The position numbers and the translations under genes are program-made. Shown one piece after another: positions 35,531 to 44,098 of a stretch of DNA of 64,000 bases. Below the pieces are notes generated by a model, which was not told the DNA's origin, searched no databases, and saw only the letters and a program-made list of their open reading frames with translations. Numbering within the stretch: position 1 is the first letter of the stretch; every line of letters begins with the position of its first letter. The stretch lies in assembly GCA_016184105.1 (NCBI GenBank), contig JACPDI010000014.1, positions 30,549 to 94,548 on the forward strand, in the 5' to 3' direction. This DNA comes from Acidobacteriota bacterium. GTDB taxonomy: Bacteria; Acidobacteriota; Vicinamibacteria; Vicinamibacterales; 2-12-FULL-66-21.

Positions 35531-36744
35531 GCGCGGTCACCAAGGTCATCGAAGGCACCCACGCCATCTCCTACGCCGTGCAGCGCGCCCGCGCGCGTGT
35601 CATCGCGGCGTACCCCATCACCCCGTCGTCGGGCGTCGTCGAGCTGCTGTCGGAGATGTGCGGTGACGGCCGCCTGGACGCGCGCTTTGTCGCCGTGGAG
35701 TCCGAGCACTCGGCGCTGGCGACCTGCGCCGGGGCGTCGCAGACGGGACTGCGCGCGTTCACCGCCACCTCGTCGCACGGGCTCGCGTACATGCACGAGA
35801 TGCTGCACTGGTGCGCGGGGGCGCGGCTGCCGATCGTGCTGGCCAACGTGAATCGGGCGATGGGGTCCCCCTGGAACATCTTCGTGGACCAGAACGACAG
35901 CCTGTCCCAGCGCGACACCGGGTGGATCCAGTTCTACTGCGAGAACAACCAGGAAGTGCTCGACACGGTCATCCAGGCGTTTCGCGTCGCCGAGCACGTG
36001 CTGCTGCCCGCGATGGTGAACCTCGACGCGTTCTTCCTGTCGCACACAAGTGAGCCGGTCAGCATCCCCGACCAGGCGCTCGTGGACGCGTACCTGCCGG
36101 AGTACCGCCCGGCGTTCGCGCTCGATACCGCGAAGCCGAGCGCGTTCGGCGGGCTGCCAGCCAACGACGCGTACATGGAGCTGCGCGCCCGCATGGAGCG
36201 CTCGATGGACGAGGCGAGAAAGGCGGCGATCGACGCGAACGAGGAGTTTTACAAGCTGTTCGGCCGCCGCCACCCGATCGTCGAGACGTATCCGTGCAAC
36301 GACGATCGCGCGCGCGGCGAGGTGGATATCGCGCTGGTGACCTCGGGCACCGCGGCGGCGACGGCGCGCTCGGTGATCGACCAGTACCAGAAGGCGGGGA
36401 AGCGGGTGCGGCTGGTGAAGATCCGGCTGTTCCGGCCGTTCCCATTCGATGCGGTGCGTGCGGCGCTGTCCGGCGCCAAGAAGGTCGTGGTGTTCGACCG
36501 CAATATCTCCTTCGGCCACGGCGGCATCATGGCGTCGGAAGTGCGCGCCGCGCTCCACAGCCGCAAAAGTGGGACAGTCACACTTTCCGGTGCCGGAAGT
36601 GGGACTGTCCCACTTTTCTCCTTTGTCGGCGGGCTGGGCGGGCGGGACGTCACCCCCGACACGTTCGAGTCGATGATTGCCTACGCGCAGGAACGCGACG
36701 AGCCGGAGCGCGAGACGCTCTGGGTCGGACTGAAGGAGAAGTAG
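35527..36744 (+). CDS. porA: 2-oxoacid:ferredoxin oxidoreductase, alpha subunit, with in-frame repeat insertion
   Basis: 405 residues. The pyrimidine-binding domain (AAYPITPSSGVVELLSEM, VESEHSALATCAGASQTG) and domain II (VRLVKIRLFRPFPFDAVR, KVVVFDRNISFGHGGIMASE) are typical of PorA. Between ALHS and FSFVGGLGGRDVTPDTFE the protein carries about 18 extra residues (RKSGTVTLSGAGSGTVPL). They are encoded exactly by a 53-bp palindromic repeat (36565-36617), the same family found intergenically at 55.1 and 56.7 kb. The reading frame is kept. The insertion precedes the conserved GLGGRD loop, so it probably forms a surface loop and the enzyme may still work. Substrate could be pyruvate or a branched-chain 2-oxo acid. 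Confidence 0.92.
   Translation: MSAVTKVIEGTHAISYAVQRARARVIAAYPITPSSGVVELLSEMCGDGRLDARFVAVESEHSALATCAGASQTGLRAFTATSSHGLAYMHEMLHWCAGARLPIVLANVNRAMGSPWNIFVDQNDSLSQRDTGWIQFYCENNQEVLDTVIQAFRVAEHVLLPAMVNLDAFFLSHTSEPVSIPDQALVDAYLPEYRPAFALDTAKPSAFGGLPANDAYMELRARMERSMDEARKAAIDANEEFYKLFGRRHPIVETYPCNDDRARGEVDIALVTSGTAAATARSVIDQYQKAGKRVRLVKIRLFRPFPFDAVRAALSGAKKVVVFDRNISFGHGGIMASEVRAALHSRKSGTVTLSGAGSGTVPLFSFVGGLGGRDVTPDTFESMIAYAQERDEPERETLWVGLKEK
36565..36617. repeat. Family A palindromic repeat inserted inside porA
   Basis: Two copies of the 19-bp palindrome AAGTGnGACnGTCnCACTT lie at 36567-36585 and 36597-36615, centres 30 bp apart. The two are inverted copies of each other, so the whole 53-bp element folds into a hairpin. 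It is read through in frame by porA because its arm starts AAAAGTGG instead of the stop-bearing ATAAGTGG of the copy at 55.1 kb. Confidence 0.92.
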
Positions 36745-36746
36745 CC

Positions 36747-37658
36747 GTGACGGTGCTGCGACAGGTCAATTACGATCTCCCGCCTGACGAGGTCCTCTCG
36801 CCCGGACACGTCGGGTGCGCCGGCTGCGGCGCCGCGCTGGCCATGCGGATCGCGCTGAAGGCGCTCGGGCGCAAGACGATCCTCGTGATCCCGGCGTGCT
36901 GCTGGACGGTCATCGACGGCCCCTCTCCCTACAGCGCGGCCGGCGTGCCGGTCATGCACGCCCCCTTCCCCTCGGCGGCCGCCGCGGCCACCGGCGTGCG
37001 CGCGGCGCTCGACCTCCAGGGAGACACGGATACGACGGTGTGCGCCTGGGCCGGCGACGGCGGTACGTTCGACATCGGCATCCAGGCACTCTCAGCCGCG
37101 GCCGAGCGCAACGAGAACATCCTGTACGTCTGCTACGACAACGAGGCGTACATGAACACCGGCGTCCAGCGCAGTTCCGCCACGCCGCTCGGCGCCTGGA
37201 CCACGACGACGCCGGGCGCCCACATCAAGGACCAGCCGAAGAAGGACCTGCTCGCGATCATGGCGGCGCACCGGATTCCCTATGCCGCCACCGCCAGCGT
37301 CGCGTTCCCCGACGACCTGGCGGCGAAGATCTCCAAGGCGCGCTCGATCAAGGGCACCAGGTTTCTCCACGTGCTCGCCCCCTGCCCCCCGGGATGGAAG
37401 ATCCCGTCCGACCGCGCGATCAAAGCCGCGCGCATGGCCGTGCAGGCGCGGGTGTTCCCGCTCGTCGAGATCGAACGCGGCACGACCTGGCGGCTCACGC
37501 TCGATCCCGGCCGCATCGCGCTCGAGGACTACCTCAAGGATCAGGGACGCTTCCGCTTCCTGCTCGACAACCCGCCCGCGCTCGAGGCCGCACGCGCCGC
37601 GGTCGAGGAGCGGTGGCGCGAGATCGTCGGCAGGACGGGGAGGGCGATGTGTGGGTGA
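36747..37658 (+). CDS. porB: 2-oxoacid:ferredoxin oxidoreductase, beta (ThDP-binding) subunit
   Basis: 303 residues from a GTG two bases after porA. The cluster-binding CAGCGAALAMR and CCWTVIDG Cys residues and the ThDP motif GDGGTFDIGIQALSAAAERN with YDNEAYMNTG identify PorB. With porA and porC it forms the catalytic core that oxidatively decarboxylates a 2-oxo acid with CoA and reduces ferredoxin. The last conserved Cys, near C-terminal CPPGW, is present. It is the last gene of the six-gene operon starting at 30953; a convergent deacylase gene follows. Confidence 0.94.
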   Translation: MTVLRQVNYDLPPDEVLSPGHVGCAGCGAALAMRIALKALGRKTILVIPACCWTVIDGPSPYSAAGVPVMHAPFPSAAAAATGVRAALDLQGDTDTTVCAWAGDGGTFDIGIQALSAAAERNENILYVCYDNEAYMNTGVQRSSATPLGAWTTTTPGAHIKDQPKKDLLAIMAAHRIPYAATASVAFPDDLAAKISKARSIKGTRFLHVLAPCPPGWKIPSDRAIKAARMAVQARVFPLVEIERGTTWRLTLDPGRIALEDYLKDQGRFRFLLDNPPALEAARAAVEERWREIVGRTGRAMCG

Positions 37659-37679
37659 TGGGGGCTGGGCGTGCTCGTG

Positions 37680-37711
37680 CCATTACCCGATCGCCCGATG
37701 ATCAATTGCCG
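37680..37711. repeat. Family B repeat at the convergent porB/deacylase junction
   Basis: On the minus strand this 32-bp unit begins CGGCAATTGATCATCGGG and matches the unit at 28058-28089 in 28 of 32 positions. GGC AAT TGA provides the last two codons and the stop of the deacylase gene, exactly as it does for the LVIVD gene at 28 kb. Confidence 0.78.
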
Positions 37712-39258
37712 ACAGACAGGCGCAGCACCCTCCCCTTCCTCGCCCCGGTCAGTTTGCCCCCCTCCATCGCGAGCGTTCCGTTCACGACCACGTCGCTCAC
37801 CCCGGTCGCAAGCTGGTGCGGGTTCTGGTACGTCGCCATGTCCTGGATCCTGTCCGGGTCGAAGAGGACGAGGTCGGCGACCGCGCCTTCGCGGATAACA
37901 CCGCGGTCTTTCATCCGAAACACAGAAGCCGGCAGGCTGGTCATCGCGCGGATGGCAAACTCCAGCGGCACGACCTTTCGCTCCCGGACGTAGCGCGCCA
38001 GGCGGCGCGCGAACGATCCGTTGCCGCGGGGGTGCGGTACGCCGCTCCCCATTTCGACGAGCGCCCCATCGCTCGAGGCCATCGTGTACGGCGCGCGCAT
38101 GATCGCCTCGATGTCCTTCTCCGACATGTTGAACGAGACGATCGACGCGCCCCCCTGCGCGATGATGCCCAGCGCCGCGGCGACCGCCGTCACCCCGCGC
38201 GCCTGGGCAATCTGCGCGAGGCTCTTCCCTTCAAGCGTGCGATCGCTCCGGCAGAACGCGATGACGATGCTGTCGGCTCCGCCGCGCCGCCTGAGATTCT
38301 CCGTCGCGACGGCCTCGCGGGCCGCCGGATCCGTGTTGTCGCCGTCGGGCAACAGCGCCGCCTGGAGATTGGTCGAAGAGGCTTCGTAAGGATATTGATC
38401 CGCGAACACCTCGACGCCGCGCGCGCGCGCCGCGTCGATGTGCTCGAGCAGCGCCGCCCCCTTGCCCCAGTTGTCCGGGCCGAGCGCCTTCATGTGCGTG
38501 ACGATGCCGCGAAGGCCACCCTCGTCGGCGATGCGGATGACCTCGTCGACGGCAGCGACCACTCCCGCGCCGTAATCACCCTCGTCGCGCACATGGCTGG
38601 TGCACACGCCGCCCGCAGCCGCGGCCACGCGCGCCAGCGCGATGACCTCCTCGGTCTTCGCGTACCGGCCCGGGATGTAGAACAAGCCGCTCGACAGGCC
38701 GAAGGCACCTTCGCCCATGCCGCGACCGACGAGCGCTTCCATCGCGACCAGTTCCGAGGCCGTCGGCTCGCGCGCTTCCGTCCCGAGGACCGCGCGGCGC
38801 ACGCTGCCATGGCCGATGAGCTGCGCGACGTTCACGCCGATGCCGCCGGCCTCGATCTGGCGTCGCTGCGCGGCAAGATCCAGCGGACCGCCGCCGTCCG
38901 GATTGATGAAGATGGTCGTGACCCCCTGCGCGATCATCGGGGCCGCATCGCGCAGGGTCTCGCGCGTCAGGCTCTCGCCGGCGTGCGAGTGCACGTCGAT
39001 GAAACCGGGCGCGAGCACCCGGTCGGCTGCATCGATGACGCGCGCCGCGGTTGCGCCGTTGAGCTTCCCCACGGCCGCGATGCGCCCCTCGCGCACGCCC
39101 ACATCCGCGCGAACCCACGGGTTGCCCATCCCGTCCATTACCCGCGCGCGGCGAATCAGGATGTCGAACGCCTCCGTCTCCGGACGCTGCACCGAGCGCG
39201 CGGAGATTGACGCGAGCAGACCGAGAACCACACATGAACACGCGACGAACGTGCGCAT
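37702..39258 (-). CDS. N-acyl-D-amino-acid deacylase / D-aminoacylase, exported
   Basis: 518 residues with a signal peptide (MRTFVACSCVVLGLLASISA). The amidohydrolase superfamily metal motif is DVHSHAGE (H90, H92). Also visible are the GLSSGLFYIPGRYA segment of D-aminoacylases, SHVRDEGDY, the HMKALG metal-His region and a late catalytic Asp in MASSDGALVEMG. It releases D-amino acids or related N-acylated compounds, probably in the periplasm. The C-terminal SVGN and stop codon belong to the family B repeat. Genes on either side point in other directions, so it is likely monocistronic. Confidence 0.9.
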   Translation of the reverse strand: MRTFVACSCVVLGLLASISARSVQRPETEAFDILIRRARVMDGMGNPWVRADVGVREGRIAAVGKLNGATAARVIDAADRVLAPGFIDVHSHAGESLTRETLRDAAPMIAQGVTTIFINPDGGGPLDLAAQRRQIEAGGIGVNVAQLIGHGSVRRAVLGTEAREPTASELVAMEALVGRGMGEGAFGLSSGLFYIPGRYAKTEEVIALARVAAAAGGVCTSHVRDEGDYGAGVVAAVDEVIRIADEGGLRGIVTHMKALGPDNWGKGAALLEHIDAARARGVEVFADQYPYEASSTNLQAALLPDGDNTDPAAREAVATENLRRRGGADSIVIAFCRSDRTLEGKSLAQIAQARGVTAVAAALGIIAQGGASIVSFNMSEKDIEAIMRAPYTMASSDGALVEMGSGVPHPRGNGSFARRLARYVRERKVVPLEFAIRAMTSLPASVFRMKDRGVIREGAVADLVLFDPDRIQDMATYQNPHQLATGVSDVVVNGTLAMEGGKLTGARKGRVLRLSVGN

Positions 39259-39328
39259 GAGGCGGATGCTATCACCGAAGCGCTGGCGGGCACGCGATGT
39301 GCACTGTGGCGTTGTTCTGGGTGAGATT

Positions 39329-39706
39329 ATGGCTTACGAGTCACGCAACCTAAAGGTGAGTCGATCGACCGGGAACGTGTGGGAACGGCCGGGGTGGACG
39401 CCGGAGACGTCGCAGTGGGATCGCGAGCGGCTCCTCGTCGGTCTCTTCGGCGCGGGTCTCGCGCTGTACGGCTTGCGGCGCGGCGGCTGGCTCGGCACGG
39501 TGCTCGGCGCCGCCGGCGCAGGCATCGTCGCACGTGCCGCGCAGGGGCGGCATGACGTCACGCGCGCGCGGGCGCTGGCCGATCGCACGCTGCGCGCGCG
39601 CGGCTGGCGCGACGAGGACGTCGTGGACGACGCGTCGCAGGAGTCTTTCCCGGCGAGCGACGCCCCCTCATGGACGCCGACCGCCGGCGCGAAGACCGAC
39701 AGGTAA
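39329..39706 (+). CDS. Small membrane protein with C-terminal ESFPASD motif
   Basis: 125 residues. One or two hydrophobic segments (LLVGLFGAGLALYGLRR, WLGTVLGAAGAGIVARAA) resemble the YgaP/DUF2892 type. The acidic tail DEDVVDDASQESFPASDAPS is a motif seen at the end of many small stress-related soil bacterial proteins. The next gene, 21 bases downstream, repeats the same membrane module before an SRPBCC domain, so the two likely work together at the inner membrane. The biochemical role is unknown. Confidence 0.7.
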   Translation: MAYESRNLKVSRSTGNVWERPGWTPETSQWDRERLLVGLFGAGLALYGLRRGGWLGTVLGAAGAGIVARAAQGRHDVTRARALADRTLRARGWRDEDVVDDASQESFPASDAPSWTPTAGAKTDR

Positions 39707-39727
39707 ACGAACGACAGAGGACAACAC

Positions 39728-40561
39728 ATGGAACCCATGGCCGCAAGTTCCAGCGTCTTGCGAGAACGAGAATGGCTGAACGTCGGAGGGATTGAGCGAT
39801 GGGCGTCGCTCGCCGCGGGCGCCGGCCTCCTGATGGCCGCGCTCTCCCGCCGGAAACCGTCGAGCGCGCTCGGCGCGGTGGCCGGCAGCGCGCTCCTCTT
39901 CCGCGGCGTCACGGGACACTGTCCCGTCAACGCGCGCATCGGCCGCAACACGGCCAGCCAGCGTACGCAGGTCGCCCTTGGCGGCAGCGGCGGCGTCCAC
40001 GTGAAGGACTCGGTCACGATCGACCGCCCCGTCGACGAGCTGTTCGCGTTCTGGCGGAACTTCGAGAACCTGCCGCGCTTCATGGAGCATCTCGAGGCCG
40101 TCACGGCCACCAGCCCCGATCGCTCCCACTGGGTGGCGAGGGCGCCGGCGGGCATGCGCGTCGAATGGGACGCCGAAATCATCAACGAGGTCGGCAACCA
40201 GGTGATCGGCTGGCGATCGCTGCCCGGCTCCGACGTGACGAGCGCCGGCTCGGTCAACTTCGATGACGCGGGCCCGGGTCGCGGCACCCGCATCACCGTG
40301 CACCTGCAGTACGGGCCGCCCGCCGGAAAGCTGGGCGCGCTGTTCGCGAAGCTCTTCGGCGAAGAGCCGTCGCAGCAAATCCACGAAGATCTCCGGCGGC
40401 TCAAGCGCCTGCTCGAGACGGGCGAGGTGCCCACCACCGAAGGTCAGCCAAGCGGCCGCCCGGCGGGACTCTCGCGCGGCATGCTCGCGTTGCGGCGCAA
40501 GCGCCAGAAGCGCTCGCCCGCAGCAACAATGGTGAATGCCAAGCCACGGAGGAGCGCATGA
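39728..40561 (+). CDS. DUF2892-SRPBCC membrane-associated protein
   Basis: 277 residues. Residues about 20-65 form a two-helix membrane anchor ([41 protein letters not shown]). Residues about 90-225 are an SRPBCC/polyketide-cyclase-like ligand-binding domain ([46 protein letters not shown]). Related proteins are often encoded with zinc alcohol dehydrogenases and SDRs in soil bacteria. Here the alcohol dehydrogenase gene overlaps by four bases (ATGA). The domain might bind a hydrophobic ligand; nothing more can be said. Confidence 0.8.
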   Translation: MEPMAASSSVLREREWLNVGGIERWASLAAGAGLLMAALSRRKPSSALGAVAGSALLFRGVTGHCPVNARIGRNTASQRTQVALGGSGGVHVKDSVTIDRPVDELFAFWRNFENLPRFMEHLEAVTATSPDRSHWVARAPAGMRVEWDAEIINEVGNQVIGWRSLPGSDVTSAGSVNFDDAGPGRGTRITVHLQYGPPAGKLGALFAKLFGEEPSQQIHEDLRRLKRLLETGEVPTTEGQPSGRPAGLSRGMLALRRKRQKRSPAATMVNAKPRRSA

Positions 40562-41608
40562 GGGCTCTGTGCTGGCATGGGAAGGGGGACGTGCGCGTCG
40601 ATCGGGTGCCGGATCCTGAAATCCTGAACCCGAGGGACGCGATCGTGCGGGTCACGTCCACCGCCATCTGCGGATCCGACCTCCACATCCTCGACGGCTA
40701 CATCCCGACGATGAGGCCCGGCGACATTCTTGGCCACGAGTTCATGGGCGAGATCGTCGACGTGGGATCCGAAGTCAGGAACCTGAAGACCGGCGACCGC
40801 GTCGTCGTACCGTTCACGATTTCCTGCGGCTCCTGTTTTTACTGCAAGCGCGGGCTGTTCTCGGCCTGCGACAACTCGAACCCGAATGCGTGGATTCCCG
40901 AGACGATGTACGGCGCGTCGCCGTGTGGCATCTTCGGGTACTCGCACATGCTGGGTGGCTACGCGGGCGGGCAGGCGGAGTACGCGCGCGTGCCGTTCGC
41001 CGATGTCGGGCCGCTGAAGATCCCCACGATGCTGGGCGACGAGCAGGTGCTGTTCCTCTCCGACATCTTCCCCACCGGTTTCATGGCTGCAGAGGGATGC
41101 GCGATCGAGCCGGGCGACACCGTCGCGGTGTGGGGCTGCGGACCGGTCGGCCAGTTCGCGATCCGCAGCGCCTGCCTCCTGGGCGCCAGCCGCGCCGTCG
41201 CGATCGATCGGGAGCCCGAGCGGCTGCAGATGGCGGCGCGCGACGGGAACGCCATCACGCTGGACTACGAACAGGTGGATGTGTACGAGGCGTTGATGGA
41301 CCTCACCGGCGGCATGGGGCCGGACTCGTGCATCGATGCGGTCGGCATGGAAGCGCACGGCGCGACGCTCGATTACTGGTACGACCGCGTGAAGACGGCG
41401 GCGTTCATGGCCACCGACCGCCCGGTGGCGCTCCGGCAGGCGATCCACTGCTGCCGCAAGGGGGGCACGGTGTCCATCCCCGGCGTGTACGGCGGGTTCC
41501 TGGACAAGGTGCCGGTCGGCGCCGCCTTTAATAAAGGACTCACGCTGAAGATGGGCCAGACTCACGTCCAGCGCTACTTGCCCAGGCTGCTGCGGCTCAT
41601 CGAGGCGG
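40558..41608 (+). pseudogene. Zinc alcohol dehydrogenase, formaldehyde-dehydrogenase-like, missing its C-terminus
   Basis: About 350 codons match glutathione-independent formaldehyde dehydrogenase-type MDR enzymes. Catalytic zinc ligands (CGSDLH, GHEFMGE), structural zinc cysteines ([15 protein letters not shown]) and the Rossmann [15 protein letters not shown] are all intact, up to [16 protein letters not shown]. The expected last 40 or so residues, which complete the catalytic domain, are absent. After 41608 the frame runs through antisense of the neighbouring SDR gene, which has lost its own end at the same point. The join is thus a deletion between two convergent genes or an assembly collapse. 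The protein could be made with a long meaningless tail but is unlikely to fold normally. Confidence 0.8.
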
Positions 41609-42186
41609 GTCCACTTCGTCTCGCTCTCGCGTCCTTCCTTGAGCCGATCCCCGTCGTGTCCAGCCGGCGGCGGCAGGAACCGGTTGGCGAGCGTCATCAG
41701 CCGCATGACGAGCCCCGGCGCGACGCCGTGCAGCGCCTCGACGAGCCTGGCCTGCGGCGTGATCGTCAGCGCCGGATCCCCGTAGCGGCACGCGTCGACG
41801 ATCTTCGCGGCGGCGCGCTCGGCGTTGATCGTCACGAGCGGCAGCGAGTCGGACAGCGCGAACCAGGTGTATTCCGCCTCGTGATCCCCCTTGAACCCGG
41901 CACGGTCGCCGACATCGCACGTGAGGGTGAAGACGTCGGCTCCTTCCTTGCGCAGCTGTGCGGCGGCCATCTCGAGGTCATCCATCGTGCGCGCGAAGAG
42001 CGCGAGGCGCGCGCCTTCTGCCGCGAGCTGGCGCGCGAGGACGAACCCGAGGCCCCGCGAGCCGCCGGCAATCAGCACCACCCGGTCGAAGAAGTCGATC
42101 GCGCGCGACCGACGCGCGCTCTCCCACGCGATCAGCGCCGCGCCGACGCCGACCGCCGCCGCGGTCACGGCTGTGTTCCTGGCCAT
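41601..42186 (-). pseudogene. Short-chain dehydrogenase with internal and 3' deletions
   Basis: The ATG at 42186 follows GGAGG. An N-terminal membrane anchor ([19 protein letters not shown]) precedes [20 protein letters not shown], the NAD(P) motif, up to [12 protein letters not shown] (residue 98). At about 41893 the sequence jumps in frame to [20 protein letters not shown], the C-terminal part of the same family. The catalytic Ser-Tyr-Lys region, about 100-120 residues, is gone. At about 41601 the coding sequence abuts the truncated alcohol dehydrogenase. It cannot be an active SDR. Confidence 0.8.
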
Positions 42187-42217
42187 CTGTCGCCCTCCTT
42201 GCATTGCGGAGCATCGC

Positions 42218-42535
42218 TCACCCGGTCGCGCGAAGATGCGGGCGCTCCGGCTCGAGCGCATGCCTGAGCGTCACGGCGTTTCGCGGTGCGTGCCCCCCTG
42301 CGTCGTTGTTGAAGTACGCATACACGTCGCAGCCGCGCGCCAGGTGCGCCGCGTCCTTGAGCTTCCGCATGTGCGTGAGATACCGGCTCGCCCTCACGGC
42401 GTAAACGAACCCCACCGGCGCCTGCAGCCGCCATCTCTTCATCGTCTCCTTCTGCGGCAGGCGATAGTAGTACTCGAACCATTGCTGCCGCGGGAGACTG
42501 TCGGGATAGAAGTCACCTTTCCAGTGTGTATTCCC
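42218..42535 (-). pseudogene. DUF72 (YecE-like) gene reduced by three deletions
   Basis: Recognisable blocks of a DUF72 protein are fused in order: HWKGDFYPDSLPRQQWFEYY, then (at about 42466) YRLPQKETMKRWRLQAPVGF and SRYLTHMRKLKD. A further jump at about 42352 leads to DVYAYFNNDAGGHAPRNA. The N-terminal strand (GTSGWSYP), the FDTVEINNSF segment and roughly 130 middle residues are missing, yet the frame is preserved throughout. Full DUF72 proteins have about 240-290 residues with a TIM-barrel-like fold, so this piece cannot form it. No credible start codon remains. Confidence 0.75.
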
Positions 42536-42576
42536 AGCCGGAGCAGCCGACGCGCGCGCCGGCGCGGTTTTGAGCC

Positions 42577-43866
42577 ATGCTTGTCGTGATGTCTGCAAGA
42601 ACTGTTTCCGCGGCCTGGCTCATCTGCGCCGCGGTGGCCGTGCTGCCCGCCGCACCTCGACCGGCTGCTCGGCGCCCATTCGACCGGACCGTGCTCGGCG
42701 CGTCGCTGTTCCGCGCCGCGTGGGCGTATCGCCACGACCGCGCGTGGCTCGAGTCGCAGCTCGACTACCTGTCGCTCCACGGCTTCGACGCGATTCGCGC
42801 GTTCGGCGTGGTGGGCGATCCGTCGCGGCCGGACTACTGGGACGGCCGGGAAATCGACTGGAAGTGGGAGGACTACGACTCGGTGGTTGCGGGCCTGACC
42901 GATCTGGCGTACGACGAGTACGGAATCCGCGTGCAATGGACGATCTTCGCGGGTGGTCGCTTCCCGGCCGCCGCCGATCGCGCGGGAGTCGTGGACCGAT
43001 TCATCAGGATGTCGCGCGGGCGCGAGCAGAAGATCCTCGCGTTCGAAATCGCGAACGAGCACCTGCAGAACGGATTCGACGGGCCGGAGGGCCTCGAGCA
43101 GGTGAGGCGGTTCGCGAGGACAGTCCGCGCCGCCACGAGCGTCCCCGTCGCGGCCTCCGCACACCGGCCGGAGCTCTGCCCCCTCTACGCCGCGGGAGAC
43201 GTGGATTTCGCGACCGTGCATTTCGATCGCGAAGCACCGCACGCGCGCTGGTCGCCGCTCCTGGAGCCGTGGCAGAGTGCCCGGCGAAAGGGGCACCTGT
43301 CGTCATGCGACCTGCCCGAGGTCGCGAGCAACAACGAGCCGTCGGGGCCCGGCGCTTCCGTGAAATCGACGTCCGATCCACTGTCGATCGTGATGGCCGC
43401 GGTCAACACCTATCTGGCCGGCATCCCGATCTACATGTTCCATAGCGGCCCGGGCGTTCGTGACGACCCCGCACACGACCAGGGGTTGCGGCCGTCAGGG
43501 CTCGAGGAATTGCCCGGAGCTGACGCGCTCTTCGCCGGGCTGGCGGAGATGCGGCGTTACCTGCCGGGCGACGTGTTCGAATGGACACCGATGCCGGCGA
43601 ACGAGCCCGGCTTTCCCTTCGATGTGGAGGGGCCCGTGGCGGTCATGCTCGGCGCGCGCCGCGGCGCCGCGTTCATCGTCGCGTTGTCGGGAATCGAATC
43701 GGAGGTGACGCTGGTCGCGCGGCGGAGCGCCAGCGTGCGAGCGCTCGACCCGCTGACGGGCAAGGCGTTCGATCAACAGACGTTACGCCGCGGGGAGCGC
43801 TGGCCGCTGCACGCCGTGGCCGCAGTCGTCCTGGCCTCGACGCCGGCCTCCGCCACGGTACAATGA
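42577..43866 (+). CDS. Exported glycoside-hydrolase-like TIM-barrel protein
   Basis: 429 residues with a signal peptide (SARTVSAAWLICAAVAVLPAAP). The body resembles clan-A glycoside hydrolases: SLHGFDAIRAFGVVGDP, then IQW-type strand VQWTIFAGG, then AFEIANEHLQNG, where the Asn-Glu pair is the position of the acid/base catalyst. A candidate nucleophile is the Glu in SNNEPSGPG. A beta-rich C-terminal domain follows (VAVMLGARRGAAFIVALSG). No known GH family is recognised with confidence, so substrate is open. The ATG at 42577 or 42589 could start it; the second gives a shorter signal peptide. It is divergent from the DUF72 remnant. Confidence 0.7.
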   Translation: MLVVMSARTVSAAWLICAAVAVLPAAPRPAARRPFDRTVLGASLFRAAWAYRHDRAWLESQLDYLSLHGFDAIRAFGVVGDPSRPDYWDGREIDWKWEDYDSVVAGLTDLAYDEYGIRVQWTIFAGGRFPAAADRAGVVDRFIRMSRGREQKILAFEIANEHLQNGFDGPEGLEQVRRFARTVRAATSVPVAASAHRPELCPLYAAGDVDFATVHFDREAPHARWSPLLEPWQSARRKGHLSSCDLPEVASNNEPSGPGASVKSTSDPLSIVMAAVNTYLAGIPIYMFHSGPGVRDDPAHDQGLRPSGLEELPGADALFAGLAEMRRYLPGDVFEWTPMPANEPGFPFDVEGPVAVMLGARRGAAFIVALSGIESEVTLVARRSASVRALDPLTGKAFDQQTLRRGERWPLHAVAAVVLASTPASATVQ

Positions 43867-43878
43867 GCCGAGCCTGCC

Positions 43879-44085
43879 ATGATCATCGCCCGCGAGCGCT
43901 ACCTCGACGAGACCTCGAACTTTCACCTGACGCTCTCGCTCGTGACGCGTACCGGGGTGATGCACAGCCTGCTCTCGAACGTGCCGGACGAGGAACGCGC
44001 GGCCATCAGCGAGATCCTCGTCCGGGCGCTGAACGAAATCGAGCAGCGCCTGAAAGCCCACCTGCCCCTGAACCCTGAACCCTGA
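43879..44085 (+). CDS. Small conserved-looking protein of unknown function
   Basis: 68 residues, 12 bases after the glycoside-hydrolase-like gene and on the same strand. The sequence (MIIARERYLDETSNFHLTLS, then VPDEERAAISEILVRALNEI) has mixed beta and helical character and a composition like real genes here, unlike antisense frames. The last residues PLNPEP and the TGA stop are formed by a CCCTGA heptamer repeat, so the native end may have been replaced. No function can be suggested. Confidence 0.55.
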   Translation: MIIARERYLDETSNFHLTLSLVTRTGVMHSLLSNVPDEERAAISEILVRALNEIEQRLKAHLPLNPEP

Positions 44086-44098
44086 GCCCTGAGCCCTA
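44065..44098. repeat. CCCTGA heptamer repeat spanning two convergent stop codons
   Basis: CCCCTGA, ACCCTGA, ACCCTGA, GCCCTGA and GCCCTA run in phase. The TGA of the 68-residue gene is in the third unit and the TAG (as CTA) of the phosphofructokinase gene is in the last. A degenerate copy of the same repeat is at 54048-54072. Confidence 0.85.

Noticed and set aside
41609..42267. The C-terminal 220 residues of the alcohol dehydrogenase reading frame
   Set aside because: They are the complement of the SDR remnant, not a genuine fusion domain.
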